Shown one piece after another: positions 8,391-15,063 of a stretch of DNA of 18,176 bases. The stretch spans positions 1 to 18,176 of the forward strand of contig JAITPB010000067.1 of NCBI GenBank assembly GCA_031289625.1, written 5' to 3'. Numbering within the stretch: position 1 is the stretch's first letter; each line of letters begins with the position of its first letter. Below the pieces are notes generated by a model. The model worked only from the letters and a program-made list of their open reading frames with translations. It had not been told where the DNA came from and did not search any database. Source of the DNA: Clostridiales bacterium (GTDB taxonomy: Bacteria; Bacillota; Clostridia; Lachnospirales; WQUN01). The translations under genes were made by a program, and so were the position numbers.

Positions 8391-8400
8391 CCCCCGGGGG
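8391..8400. repeat. GC-only palindrome C5G5 in the acsA leader
   Basis: CCCCCGGGGG stands in an otherwise AT-rich gap, with a further GGGG run at 8407-8410 (CCCC on the minus strand). The minus-strand RNA could form alternative CCCC/GGGG pairings. No U-run follows it in the minus direction, so it is not a Rho-independent terminator. Function unknown. Confidence 0.4.
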
Positions 8401-8477
8401 ACTTGCGGGGAACATTTTTTTGCCCTATACTCAAAGAGGGGTAAGAATGGCTAAAAAATAAGCTTTACGGAAACTGA

Positions 8478-8513
8478 TCCCATGCCACGCCATGCATAAA
8501 TCATGGCATGGGA
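8478..8513 (-). other. Intercistronic hairpin downstream of the second cooC-like gene
   Basis: The arms TCCCATGCCA and TGGCATGGGA are a perfect 10-bp inverted repeat around a 16-nt loop, starting 23 nt after the stop of the upstream ATPase gene. In the minus direction the next T-run (TTATTTTTTAG) begins about 20 nt past the stem, too far for a classical terminator. It could be an RNA-stability or processing element, or a weak attenuator, separating accessory genes from the abundant structural genes. Confidence 0.45.
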
Positions 8514-8536
8514 AAAATTTTCGTGTTGTCGGCAGG

Positions 8537-9292
8537 TTATAAGGCCGCCGCTAATTCCTGCACTTTCTGGTATACCGGGTTATCCTCTGGGATATCCAAA
8601 AAAGGACGGCTTTCCTCAGCGAAACGAGCTATCGTATCGTCGTTAGACAAACCAATCACAATATCCGCACGGGTTGTCTTCTGTATTTCTTCCATTCTGT
8701 CCGGCAGTTTTCCATTCCTGACGCGATTGACCACCAAGGCAAGCTTGTCGTAGTGCATTTCCATTTCGTTGGCCAACTCATACAGACGGAGCAGCGTTTG
8801 CAGCCCCGCGTTTGAGGCGTCGGAAATCAGCGTCATAAGATCCACCTTCTGGACAATGCGCCGGGACAGATTTTCCAGCCCCGCCTCATTGTCCAGCACC
8901 ACGTAAGGGTATTGGGCGGAAAGCTCTTTGATGACCGATTTAAGCACGTCGTTGGCGTAGCAATAACAGCCCGCGCCCTCCGGCCTGCCCATAGCGATCA
9001 GATCGAAATTCTCCGCATCCACCAGGGCTTCCTCAATTTTCAACTGCAGCATCTCATGTTTGGAAAGGCTGGCGTTCGTGCCGCCTGTCACCACGCTGCG
9101 CACTTCTTCCCGCGCACGGCCTACGGTGTTTGCCACTTTGACGCCGAGAGCCGCGTCCAAACAGCTGTTGGGATCCGCGTCGATGGCTAGAATAGGTTTT
9201 TTGCCGGAGGCAATGAGATTTTTGATCAACAGGGCGCTGACGGTGGTTTTACCCACGCCGCCTTTGCCTGTGACCGCGATTAGCTTGCTCAT
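8537..9292 (-). CDS. CooC/AcsF-type nickel-insertion ATPase (copy nearest CODH)
   Basis: This MinD/SIMIBI-class ATPase should insert nickel into CODH or acetyl-CoA synthase. The 251-residue protein has a deviant Walker A motif GKGGVGKTT at 9-17 and a DADPN motif at 38-42. It also has the CooC hallmark C109-x-C111 (GAGCYCYAND), which binds metal at the dimer interface, and the switch-II-like LDNEAGLENLSRR at 133-145. It begins 13 nt after the stop of a second, clearly different CooC-like gene. Which copy serves the C-cluster and which the A-cluster cannot be read from sequence. The gene is followed by a hairpin and a 191-nt gap before acsA. Family call firm; target metalloenzyme inferred. Confidence 0.9.
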   Translation of the reverse strand: MSKLIAVTGKGGVGKTTVSALLIKNLIASGKKPILAIDADPNSCLDAALGVKVANTVGRAREEVRSVVTGGTNASLSKHEMLQLKIEEALVDAENFDLIAMGRPEGAGCYCYANDVLKSVIKELSAQYPYVVLDNEAGLENLSRRIVQKVDLMTLISDASNAGLQTLLRLYELANEMEMHYDKLALVVNRVRNGKLPDRMEEIQKTTRADIVIGLSNDDTIARFAEESRPFLDIPEDNPVYQKVQELAAAL

Positions 9293-9305
9293 GTCGTCAC
9301 CTCCA

Positions 9306-10076
9306 TCATACAGCGGATTCCAATTTTGCTAATATTTGTTCAAACAGGGCGGTTTCTTCCGGGTTTAATCCATCCAGTACCGACATGCCGTCGCGATCGG
9401 CGGCGCGGATATTTTGAGAATACGGCAGAAACGCCGCGATTTCAAGACCGGGAAACGCGTCGCGGATAAATTGTTTGTCTTCCTCGCCTACGATTTTGTT
9501 GCCCACCAGTAAAAACCGCTTCAAGCCGATTTCATCGGACATGCGAAGGACAGTGCGGGCGCAGTCCACAGCGCGCTGGCCAGGTTCCACGACAATCAGC
9601 ATCACATCCACGCCGATGGCGGTGCCCCGGCCCAAATGCTCAATACCCGCTTCCATATCCATCACAAGGCTCTGATTTTTGTACAGCACCAAATCCGTCA
9701 CCAAAGCCTTGGCGAAGGTATTTTCCGGGCAAGCGCAACCGCCGCCGCCCTTGTTGATGGCGCCCATCACGAGAAGCTCGACGCCGTTGTGTTTCACGGC
9801 CAGTTTATCCGCCACGTCTCCGACTTCCGGATTCAGTTTGAATACTTTGCCGTATTCGTTTACTTTCGCGCCGGTTCGCTCCTCGATCAGCGCGATTTCA
9901 GCGCTAATCGGACGAATAGAGATATTAGAAGGAATGCCCAGCGCTGACGCGAAGTTGGCGTCGGGATCGGAATCCAAAGCGAGAACCCTCTGCCCGCGCC
10001 GCGCCAACAGCAGGGCTACGGCGGCGGCGACGGTAGATTTACCGACGCCGCCCTTTCCAGAAACCGCTATTTTCAT
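9306..10076 (-). CDS. CooC/AcsF-type nickel-insertion ATPase (second, upstream copy)
   Basis: This is a 256-residue SIMIBI ATPase with Walker A GKGGVGKST at 7-15, DSDPDAN at 35-41, C114-x-C116 (GGGCACPEN) and VMDMEAGIEHLGR at 138-150. It has all CooC-family hallmarks. Side by side with its neighbour, only the motifs are obviously shared, so the pair is not a recent duplication. The GGGGCACPEN version is the one I associate with classical CooC/AcsF proteins. The ATG overlaps the stop of the upstream MetE-like gene by 4 nt (ATGA), so its translation is probably coupled to that methyltransferase gene. Expected role: ATP-driven nickel delivery to CODH or to the Ni-Ni A-cluster. Confidence 0.9.
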   Translation of the reverse strand: MKIAVSGKGGVGKSTVAAAVALLLARRGQRVLALDSDPDANFASALGIPSNISIRPISAEIALIEERTGAKVNEYGKVFKLNPEVGDVADKLAVKHNGVELLVMGAINKGGGGCACPENTFAKALVTDLVLYKNQSLVMDMEAGIEHLGRGTAIGVDVMLIVVEPGQRAVDCARTVLRMSDEIGLKRFLLVGNKIVGEEDKQFIRDAFPGLEIAAFLPYSQNIRAADRDGMSVLDGLNPEETALFEQILAKLESAV

Positions 10077-11113
10077 ACTTTATATTTCCCTTTCATCTTT
10101 TGGGTCAGTTTAGATAAAAGATCAAATACTTTTTCGGCGTCGGCGATAGGCAGAGAACCGGTGCCGCAGGAAGGCGTAATAATGGCTTGCTGAAGGATCA
10201 GATTTTTGTCGATGCCTGTGGCGGCCAGCGCGTCCATACCCGCTTCCAGTTTTTGTTCAAGCGACTCCACTGTCTGCTCGCGAATGAGCGCGGACGTGGG
10301 CACTACGCCCCAAGCCAGCGAGCCGCCTCTTTCGAGATGTTTTTTCACGCCGTCCGCATACATGACAATGGTGTGCGCGTATTCAAAAGCGTCAAAATTG
10401 ACGATATCCACGCCAGCGTCAATGAGAATGCTCCATTCGGTGTTGCCGCAGCAGTGAACGCCAGCCAGCGCGCCGTCGGCGTGAACCGCTTCCACCACTT
10501 CATTGATGATTTCGACGACGTCTTCCCGTTTCACAGAAACATAAGTAGAACTTCCAAAAGCCGACAAAATGGGTTCGTCGATAAAGCAGATAATATTCTC
10601 GGCATAAGGCTTAAACAACTGAATTTGCCAGCGGGCCTTCATGCTGATGGCTTTGAGGATTACATCACGGAATTCCTCATTGTAATACATGGCGCGTTTG
10701 TTTTCGTCAACAACGGTCAGCGCTAAACTGCAGGGGCCGGTTACTTGTACTTTAAGCCAGGGGAGTTTGCCGCCTTTCGCTTTAACGGCCTTTAGAAGCG
10801 CGTAAATCCCTTTGGAGTACTCCTCGCTGATGGCCATAAAGGAGGGATCCCCTGCCTCGAATTTCTCATAAAATTCCCCGAATTGCTCGCTGTAATCCTG
10901 ATCCGTCTGGAAGAACATGCGTTTCTTGACCTCATCCACAACGGCGCAGGGAATGTTTTCGGAGTATTGGATCTCCATCTGTTCCTTCAGGGATGTGCTG
11001 GGGAGCTGCGGCCAAATGGGCGCGTCCATAGATTTCAGGGCGACGCTCACCGCATAGTCCGCATCGTCGAAAGGCATACTGCCGATGGCGGTGGAAAGCA
11101 AATTGGTTTGCAT
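10073..11113 (-). CDS. Stand-alone MetE-core zinc methyltransferase (UROD/MetE superfamily), candidate corrinoid-dependent methionine synthase
   Basis: The 346-residue protein matches the C-terminal catalytic barrel of cobalamin-independent methionine synthase without its N-terminal half. Visible motifs are STAIGSMP at 7-14 (the MetE IGS substrate loop), FIDEP at 177-181, H220-C-C222 (MetE zinc HxC) and TPSCGTGS with C316 (the MetE PDCG zinc cysteine). Core-MetE proteins lacking the folate half are known to take methyl groups from methylcobamides, including CoFeSP, to make methionine. That role fits this operon but is inference here; a methylcobamide:other-thiol transferase is the alternative. 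I chose the ATG at 11113, with GGAAGG 11 nt upstream, over a TTG 66 nt earlier that has no ribosome site. The stop overlaps the downstream cooC-like start (ATGA). Confidence 0.8.
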   Translation of the reverse strand: MQTNLLSTAIGSMPFDDADYAVSVALKSMDAPIWPQLPSTSLKEQMEIQYSENIPCAVVDEVKKRMFFQTDQDYSEQFGEFYEKFEAGDPSFMAISEEYSKGIYALLKAVKAKGGKLPWLKVQVTGPCSLALTVVDENKRAMYYNEEFRDVILKAISMKARWQIQLFKPYAENIICFIDEPILSAFGSSTYVSVKREDVVEIINEVVEAVHADGALAGVHCCGNTEWSILIDAGVDIVNFDAFEYAHTIVMYADGVKKHLERGGSLAWGVVPTSALIREQTVESLEQKLEAGMDALAATGIDKNLILQQAIITPSCGTGSLPIADAEKVFDLLSKLTQKMKGKYKV

Positions 11114-11192
11114 AGGTGTTTCATCCTTCCTATCGTAAGAAAACCACAAAACATTTACAGGTAAATTTTGGTTATCCAATTATTATTTTAAT

Positions 11193-12077
11193 TCACGAGA
11201 CTGCTTTTTTCATGGCTGTGATATGCGCGGGCGTAGTACCGCAACAGCCGCCGATAATGTTCGCGCCTGCGGCCACGATCTTTGGCGCCAGAGCCGCCAT
11301 ATCCTCCGGCGTATCCGGGAATATGTCTTTTCCGTCCACGTTATGGGGAAGTCCCGCGTTGGCGTGTACGAGAATAGGGATGTCCTTGTTTTCAGCGCGC
11401 ATTTCCTTTACGATCTCAATCATGCGTTCCAAGCCGTTGCCGCAGTTGGTACCCACAACGTCAGCGCCCGCTTCTATGGCCGCGTTCATGGCCTGTACGG
11501 GGCTCACGCCCATCATGGTCCTATATTCGCCGCGTACATTTCTTTCGAAGGAAAAAGTACAGATGGCTTCCATTTTCGTATTTTCTTTGACTGCTTTAAT
11601 GGCCAACACAGCCTCGCCGATGTCAGACATGGTCTCAATGCAAGCCGCATCCGATCCGCCTTTTTCCAAGGCAATGGCTTGAACCTTAAAGGCGTCGTAC
11701 ATTTCTTCTTCCGTGACTTCCTCCATCACGAGAATTTCGCCCGTGGGGCCGATCGAAGCGATGACCCAATTATTCTCTCCCGCTGCTTTGCGGGAAATGG
11801 CCGCGGCCGCCTCGTTGATCTCGGCGACGCGATCCTTCAAGCCGTAATGAGCCAGTTTGAAACGGGTGCCGCCAAAGCTGTCGGCTTCGACCATGTCAGC
11901 CCCGGCGTCAATATAGCTTTTGGCAATCTCGTACACATCGTCGGGCTTTTCTACACACCACAGTTCCGGCGCTTCCCCTGGCTTCATACCTTTTTTTTGG
12001 AGGAAAGTACCCCACGCGCCGTCGGAGATCAGCACCTTGCCGCTCTTTACCGCTTCCGCGATTTTCTGCCTTGCCAT
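11193..12077 (-). CDS. Homocysteine S-methyltransferase domain protein (MetH N-terminal module alone)
   Basis: This 294-residue protein of the homocysteine-binding (Pfam S-methyl_trans) family transfers a methyl group to homocysteine or a similar thiol. The zinc cysteines are present: C212 in GTNCGNG and the pair C278/C279 in GGCCGTTPAHI. The N-terminal LISDGAWGTFLQ and the EADSFGGT segment are typical. It corresponds to the first module of cobalamin-dependent methionine synthase. No folate, cobalamin-binding or reactivation module follows, so it must use a separate methyl donor. The ATG at 12077 has AAGGGG 8 nt ahead; a GTG 9 nt upstream is too close to that site. It lies 12 nt after the DUF3786 gene and 79 nt before the MetE-core gene. 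S-methylmethionine or betaine as donor is possible in this family, but the CODH/ACS setting favours a corrinoid methyl donor. Confidence 0.85.
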   Translation of the reverse strand: MARQKIAEAVKSGKVLISDGAWGTFLQKKGMKPGEAPELWCVEKPDDVYEIAKSYIDAGADMVEADSFGGTRFKLAHYGLKDRVAEINEAAAAISRKAAGENNWVIASIGPTGEILVMEEVTEEEMYDAFKVQAIALEKGGSDAACIETMSDIGEAVLAIKAVKENTKMEAICTFSFERNVRGEYRTMMGVSPVQAMNAAIEAGADVVGTNCGNGLERMIEIVKEMRAENKDIPILVHANAGLPHNVDGKDIFPDTPEDMAALAPKIVAAGANIIGGCCGTTPAHITAMKKAVS

Positions 12078-12089
12078 TCCATACACCCC

Positions 12090-12677
12090 TTACGTTAATT
12101 TTGAGTTCTTGTGTATCTGGATCAATTCAGACACGGCCAGCTTTCCCAGAACCACCACGTCTTCCGAGCACAGCCAGCCTTTAACTGTCTCATCAAACAA
12201 AACAGAAGCCTGCGCCGGAAATTCGTCGTCCCCTGCCCAAATGACAAAGGTCAGCGGCATATAGGGCAAAACGTCAACCGTAATGGAGGCGTCCCCAAGC
12301 CCGGCTGGCCGGCTGCCGCACAGTTTTCCTGTTTCGAGCAGCGCTTCGGGCTGTTGTCCAAAATAAGAAAGCAACGGCCTGACCGCCAAATTTTCATGCT
12401 TGGTTTCGTTAAAGATTGCCTCATCCATATCCCGGTAGGCGATGAGCCTGCTTTGTCCGCCGGATGGCTTTTTGGCCCCTTCAGAAAGCATATAATGCAT
12501 CCAGATGATACGCTGGGAGTCGTTTCCGGCGGAAAGTGCGCGCGGTATGCCAAACCAGGGAATAAAATATTCGCCGTCACGATAGAGCGCGCCGCACCGG
12601 GCGCAAACCGCTTCCGGCTTCATGGTTTCCAATTCTTGCGCGGCCATTTTTAGGGCGACGTCATAACCTGTCTGCAT
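12090..12677 (-). CDS. DUF3786 family protein
   Basis: The 195-residue soluble protein has no signal peptide or membrane segment. It matches what I recall of DUF3786: MHYMLSEG at 60-67, and the strongly conserved LPYMPLTFVIWAGDDEFPAQ at 137-156 running into ASVLFDE. An N-terminal C25-A-R-C28 pair could bind metal. No biochemical function is established for the family as far as I know. In anaerobes it recurs near corrinoid and CODH genes (from memory, not checked). It is the first gene of the Wood-Ljungdahl cluster and sits behind the best promoter candidates. I chose the ATG at 12677 because GGAGGG lies 8 nt ahead; a longer frame from 12734 would start inside the promoter region. Confidence 0.75.
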   Translation of the reverse strand: MQTGYDVALKMAAQELETMKPEAVCARCGALYRDGEYFIPWFGIPRALSAGNDSQRIIWMHYMLSEGAKKPSGGQSRLIAYRDMDEAIFNETKHENLAVRPLLSYFGQQPEALLETGKLCGSRPAGLGDASITVDVLPYMPLTFVIWAGDDEFPAQASVLFDETVKGWLCSEDVVVLGKLAVSELIQIHKNSKLT

Positions 12678-12700
12678 ATTCTCTACCCTCCAGCATGATT

Positions 12701-12748
12701 TGTACAATTCAGTATAACATATGGATGCAAACACGTGTATAATTCAGT
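12701..12748. repeat. Pair of 13-bp direct repeats in the DUF3786/Wood-Ljungdahl promoter region
   Basis: TGTACAATTCAGT (12701-12713) and TGTATAATTCAGT (12736-12748) match at 12 of 13 positions, with starts 35 bp apart. Each overlaps a candidate minus-strand -10. An inverted partial copy (TGAATTGT, 12771-12778) lies a further 35 bp on, in the end of the peptidase gene. They may be operator half-sites; no regulator is known. Confidence 0.45.
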
Positions 12749-12763
12749 TAATATTTTTGTAAA
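12736..12763 (-). promoter_or_regulatory. Candidate sigma-A promoter of the Wood-Ljungdahl cluster
   Basis: On the minus strand TTTACA (12758-12763) and TATACA (12736-12741) are 16 bp apart, upstream of the DUF3786 gene. A second candidate is an extended -10, TGTTATACT, at 12711-12719, without a good -35. Either would leave a short leader before the GGAGGG site. Consensus match only. Confidence 0.5.
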
Positions 12764-12766
12764 AAT

Positions 12767-14281
12767 TTAATGAATTGTATACAGTAAAGAAAATTTATTT
12801 TTAAGATACAATGTATAGTAATCTGCGTTTAATTCTTCTCCCGTAACGTCTTGGATCAATTGAGAAGGCGTTTTTAGGGATCCGTATTGGTGAATTTTTT
12901 CCGCCAGCCATTTTTGTATGACAGGCAGACGGCCCGATCGGACGCTGCCTTCAAAGTCAATGTCTTTGCGCATGGCGTGAAGGATTTGGGCGGCGTACGC
13001 GTTTCCCAGCGCGTATGAGGGAAAATACCCGAAATAACCCTCCGACCAATGAACGTCCTGCAAAACGCCGCGCGCGTCGCTGTCCGGTTCAACGCCCAAA
13101 TATTCACGCATTTTTTCGCTCCAGAGCCGGGGCAGATCATAGACGTCCAACCCACCGGAGAGCAGTATCTTTTCGATTTCGTACCGCACCATAATATGGA
13201 GGGAATAGGTCAGTTCATCCGCTTCGATACGAATGAGCGAAGGCCGCGCGATATTGGACGCCTCATAGAAATCGCGCGCGGATAGGTCTTTAAAATCTGC
13301 TCCCAATATTTTTATGAGATCGTCATAAATATTTTCCCAAAAAGCTTCGCTTCTGCCGATCATATTTTCATAAAACCGGGACTGGGATTCGTGAATACCC
13401 ATCGAAACCCCTGTGTCCAGGATGGTGTCGGCGATGGCGTCCATCTTATTCTGCTCATAGAGCGCGTGGCCGCATTCATGCAGAACAGAATAGAAGGCGG
13501 AGAGGAAAGCGTTTTCATGATAATGCGTCGTGATCCGCACGTCGTTTTTGCCCATATTGTCCGTAAAAGGATGCTCGTTTTCCCTTAGCATCCCTCGGTT
13601 TAGATCATAGCCGACTTTCTCCATCAGCAATTCGGAAATTTGTTTCTGTTTTTCCAAAGAGACAGATCTCTGCAAAAAATCCGCGTTGATTTTCTTTTCA
13701 CTCGCCTGAACGCTTTTCAGTAATGGCACAATGACCGCTTTGAGCCGGTCAAAGAACCGATCCAGTTTTTCCACGGTCATGCCGGGTTCATAGTCGTCCA
13801 GCAAAGTGTTATAGCGATGGCCCTCATAGCCTCGGTATTCCGCGAATTTGATTTGATAACGGACGATTTGCTCCAGCGTTGGCGCGAAACCGGCAAAATC
13901 ATTCTCCGCTTTCGCTTTCTCCCAAACCGCTCCCGCTTTGGCCGTCAGTTCGGAATATTCCCGTATTTCTTCCACAGGAACTTTCTGGTACGCATCGTAC
14001 TGACGGCGGCAAATCCGCGTCATGGCGCGGACAGCGTCGTCCAGGGAATCTCTTTCGGCTTCCAGCGCCTCCAAAAAATCTCTCATTTCATCGGAAACGC
14101 GCAGGGCAAACGCTTCCGCCGCCAAAAGGCCCATGTATTTTGCACGGGAAGCGGTTCCGCCTTTGGGGGCATCCACTGACATATCCCAGACGAATAGATT
14201 GAGCGCCGACTGAATGGCGTTGATCCGATCCGTATAGATTTTAAACTCTTTTACCATGTTTTCAAGCCGTTCCGAATTCAT
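12767..14281 (-). CDS. M32 family metallocarboxypeptidase (carboxypeptidase Taq type)
   Basis: This zinc-dependent carboxypeptidase releases C-terminal residues from peptides in the cytoplasm. About 504 residues long, normal for the family. Counting from the longer start at 14299, the zinc motif HECGH is at 274-278 and HESQSRF (304 as third ligand) at 303-309. Other M32 signatures are HPFTDN at 243-248, IRIEADELTYSLH at 356-368 and GVLQDVHWSEGYFGYFPSYALGN at 411-433. Two starts are possible: the ATG at 14299, one base after the upstream stop with no ribosome site, and the ATG at 14281, with AGAAGGGG close ahead. I prefer 14281 because little family sequence precedes the conserved WD segment. 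It is probably co-transcribed with the upstream gene and shows no functional link to the Wood-Ljungdahl cluster beyond direction. Confidence 0.93.
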   Translation of the reverse strand: MNSERLENMVKEFKIYTDRINAIQSALNLFVWDMSVDAPKGGTASRAKYMGLLAAEAFALRVSDEMRDFLEALEAERDSLDDAVRAMTRICRRQYDAYQKVPVEEIREYSELTAKAGAVWEKAKAENDFAGFAPTLEQIVRYQIKFAEYRGYEGHRYNTLLDDYEPGMTVEKLDRFFDRLKAVIVPLLKSVQASEKKINADFLQRSVSLEKQKQISELLMEKVGYDLNRGMLRENEHPFTDNMGKNDVRITTHYHENAFLSAFYSVLHECGHALYEQNKMDAIADTILDTGVSMGIHESQSRFYENMIGRSEAFWENIYDDLIKILGADFKDLSARDFYEASNIARPSLIRIEADELTYSLHIMVRYEIEKILLSGGLDVYDLPRLWSEKMREYLGVEPDSDARGVLQDVHWSEGYFGYFPSYALGNAYAAQILHAMRKDIDFEGSVRSGRLPVIQKWLAEKIHQYGSLKTPSQLIQDVTGEELNADYYTLYLKNKFSLLYTIH

Positions 14282-14300
14282 AGCCCCTTCTTTTCTCATG

Positions 14301-14957
14301 TTATTTTCGGGCCAGCATACGCCGGATGTGACGCCGCAATTCTTTAAAGGCGCTGCGCGGATCGATTTCTTCCAGCGTGTCCATCAGCGCGCGGATCTGA
14401 CGATCGTCCAGAGAGTCCTTTTTTTCCGCCAGATAAGCGGCGCGATTTTTCAAGATGTGCGCGATGATTTCATCCTCGCCGGTCTTTTGGGCCGCCAAGT
14501 CCGCCACGATTTTACTTTTGGAGGCAAATTGCATAAAATCTTTGTTCATCAAGCGATAGTTCATTTTCCCTTTTTCATCGATGTAACGGCTGGCAATGGC
14601 GCGGTACTCGTCGGTATCGACCATACTGCCGCCAGCCTCTTCTGTTTCTGGCGTTTCTAGTTCCTGCGGCTCCGCAGATTCCGGACAAAGCGTCACTTTA
14701 ATCTTGCCGCGGCTGGCGTACGGCAGGCCTTCGGTCAATTCCAGCGCTTCATCCACAGCGGCGTCCGGGAAAAGGGATTCATCAGCGGGGCCATAGGCAG
14801 CGGCCAGGCCATCGCGTCTGTTAATGGTGTAGGCAGCGGACGCCTCCTGATCCAGGCGCAGAAGTTTAAGCCCAGCGCCGCCGGAGGTCAGCTTTTGCTT
14901 GTAGGCGATGGCGGGAATGGCCGAAAGTTCGACCGCAGCGGTACGAATGATCTTCAT
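14301..14957 (-). CDS. Unrecognised two-part soluble protein
   Basis: I do not recognise this 218-residue protein. It has no signal peptide or membrane segment. Residues 1 to about 92 look like a small beta-rich or mixed domain ending in GKIKVTLC. Residues 93-112 are an acidic Pro/Glu/Thr linker (PESAEPQELETPETEEAGG). Residues 115-218 are helical and charged, with a strongly basic end (ELRRHIRRMLARK) that could contact nucleic acid or a partner protein. The ATG at 14957 has GGGAGG 7 nt ahead, which makes it preferable to an earlier in-frame ATG at 14999. The stop is one base from a possible peptidase start, so the two genes are probably co-transcribed. Codon use looks like its neighbours. It is likely real. 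Confidence 0.7.
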   Translation of the reverse strand: MKIIRTAAVELSAIPAIAYKQKLTSGGAGLKLLRLDQEASAAYTINRRDGLAAAYGPADESLFPDAAVDEALELTEGLPYASRGKIKVTLCPESAEPQELETPETEEAGGSMVDTDEYRAIASRYIDEKGKMNYRLMNKDFMQFASKSKIVADLAAQKTGEDEIIAHILKNRAAYLAEKKDSLDDRQIRALMDTLEEIDPRSAFKELRRHIRRMLARK

Positions 14958-15030
14958 TGGTAAACCTCCCACAATACTGTTTAGATTAGTATTTCCCAAG
15001 TGGAAGAAAACATGACTGAAAATCTTTTGA

Positions 15031-15063
15031 TTCTATAAATGATTTTATTCTATAATGATTTTA
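15031..15063. repeat. Two-copy tandem repeat directly downstream of ogt
   Basis: TTCTATAAATGATTTTA (15031-15047) is followed immediately by TTCTATAATGATTTTA (15048-15063). The copies are identical except for one missing A. The array abuts the ogt stop codon (15064-15066). It is AT-rich with no clear hairpin-plus-U-run. It could be slippage-prone spacer or part of the upstream region of the next minus-strand gene. Confidence 0.6.

Noticed and set aside
8478..8513. Rho-independent terminator after the second cooC-like gene
   Set aside because: The stem is good, but no T-run follows it directly in the minus direction, so I list it only as a hairpin.
11114..11192. Hairpin (ATTTAC-CT-GTAAAT core) between the homocysteine methyltransferase and MetE-core genes as a terminator
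   Set aside because: The outer stem is bulged and AT-rich with only a short TTTT after it; too weak to call.
11223..12098. Plus-strand 291-codon open frame antisense to the homocysteine methyltransferase
   Set aside because: The minus strand carries all zinc ligands and a good start; the plus frame is a shadow.
12678..12766. Cobalamin or SAM riboswitch ahead of the cluster
   Set aside because: The space between peptidase stop and DUF3786 start is under 100 nt, AT-rich, and shows no B12-box or SAM-box-like core.
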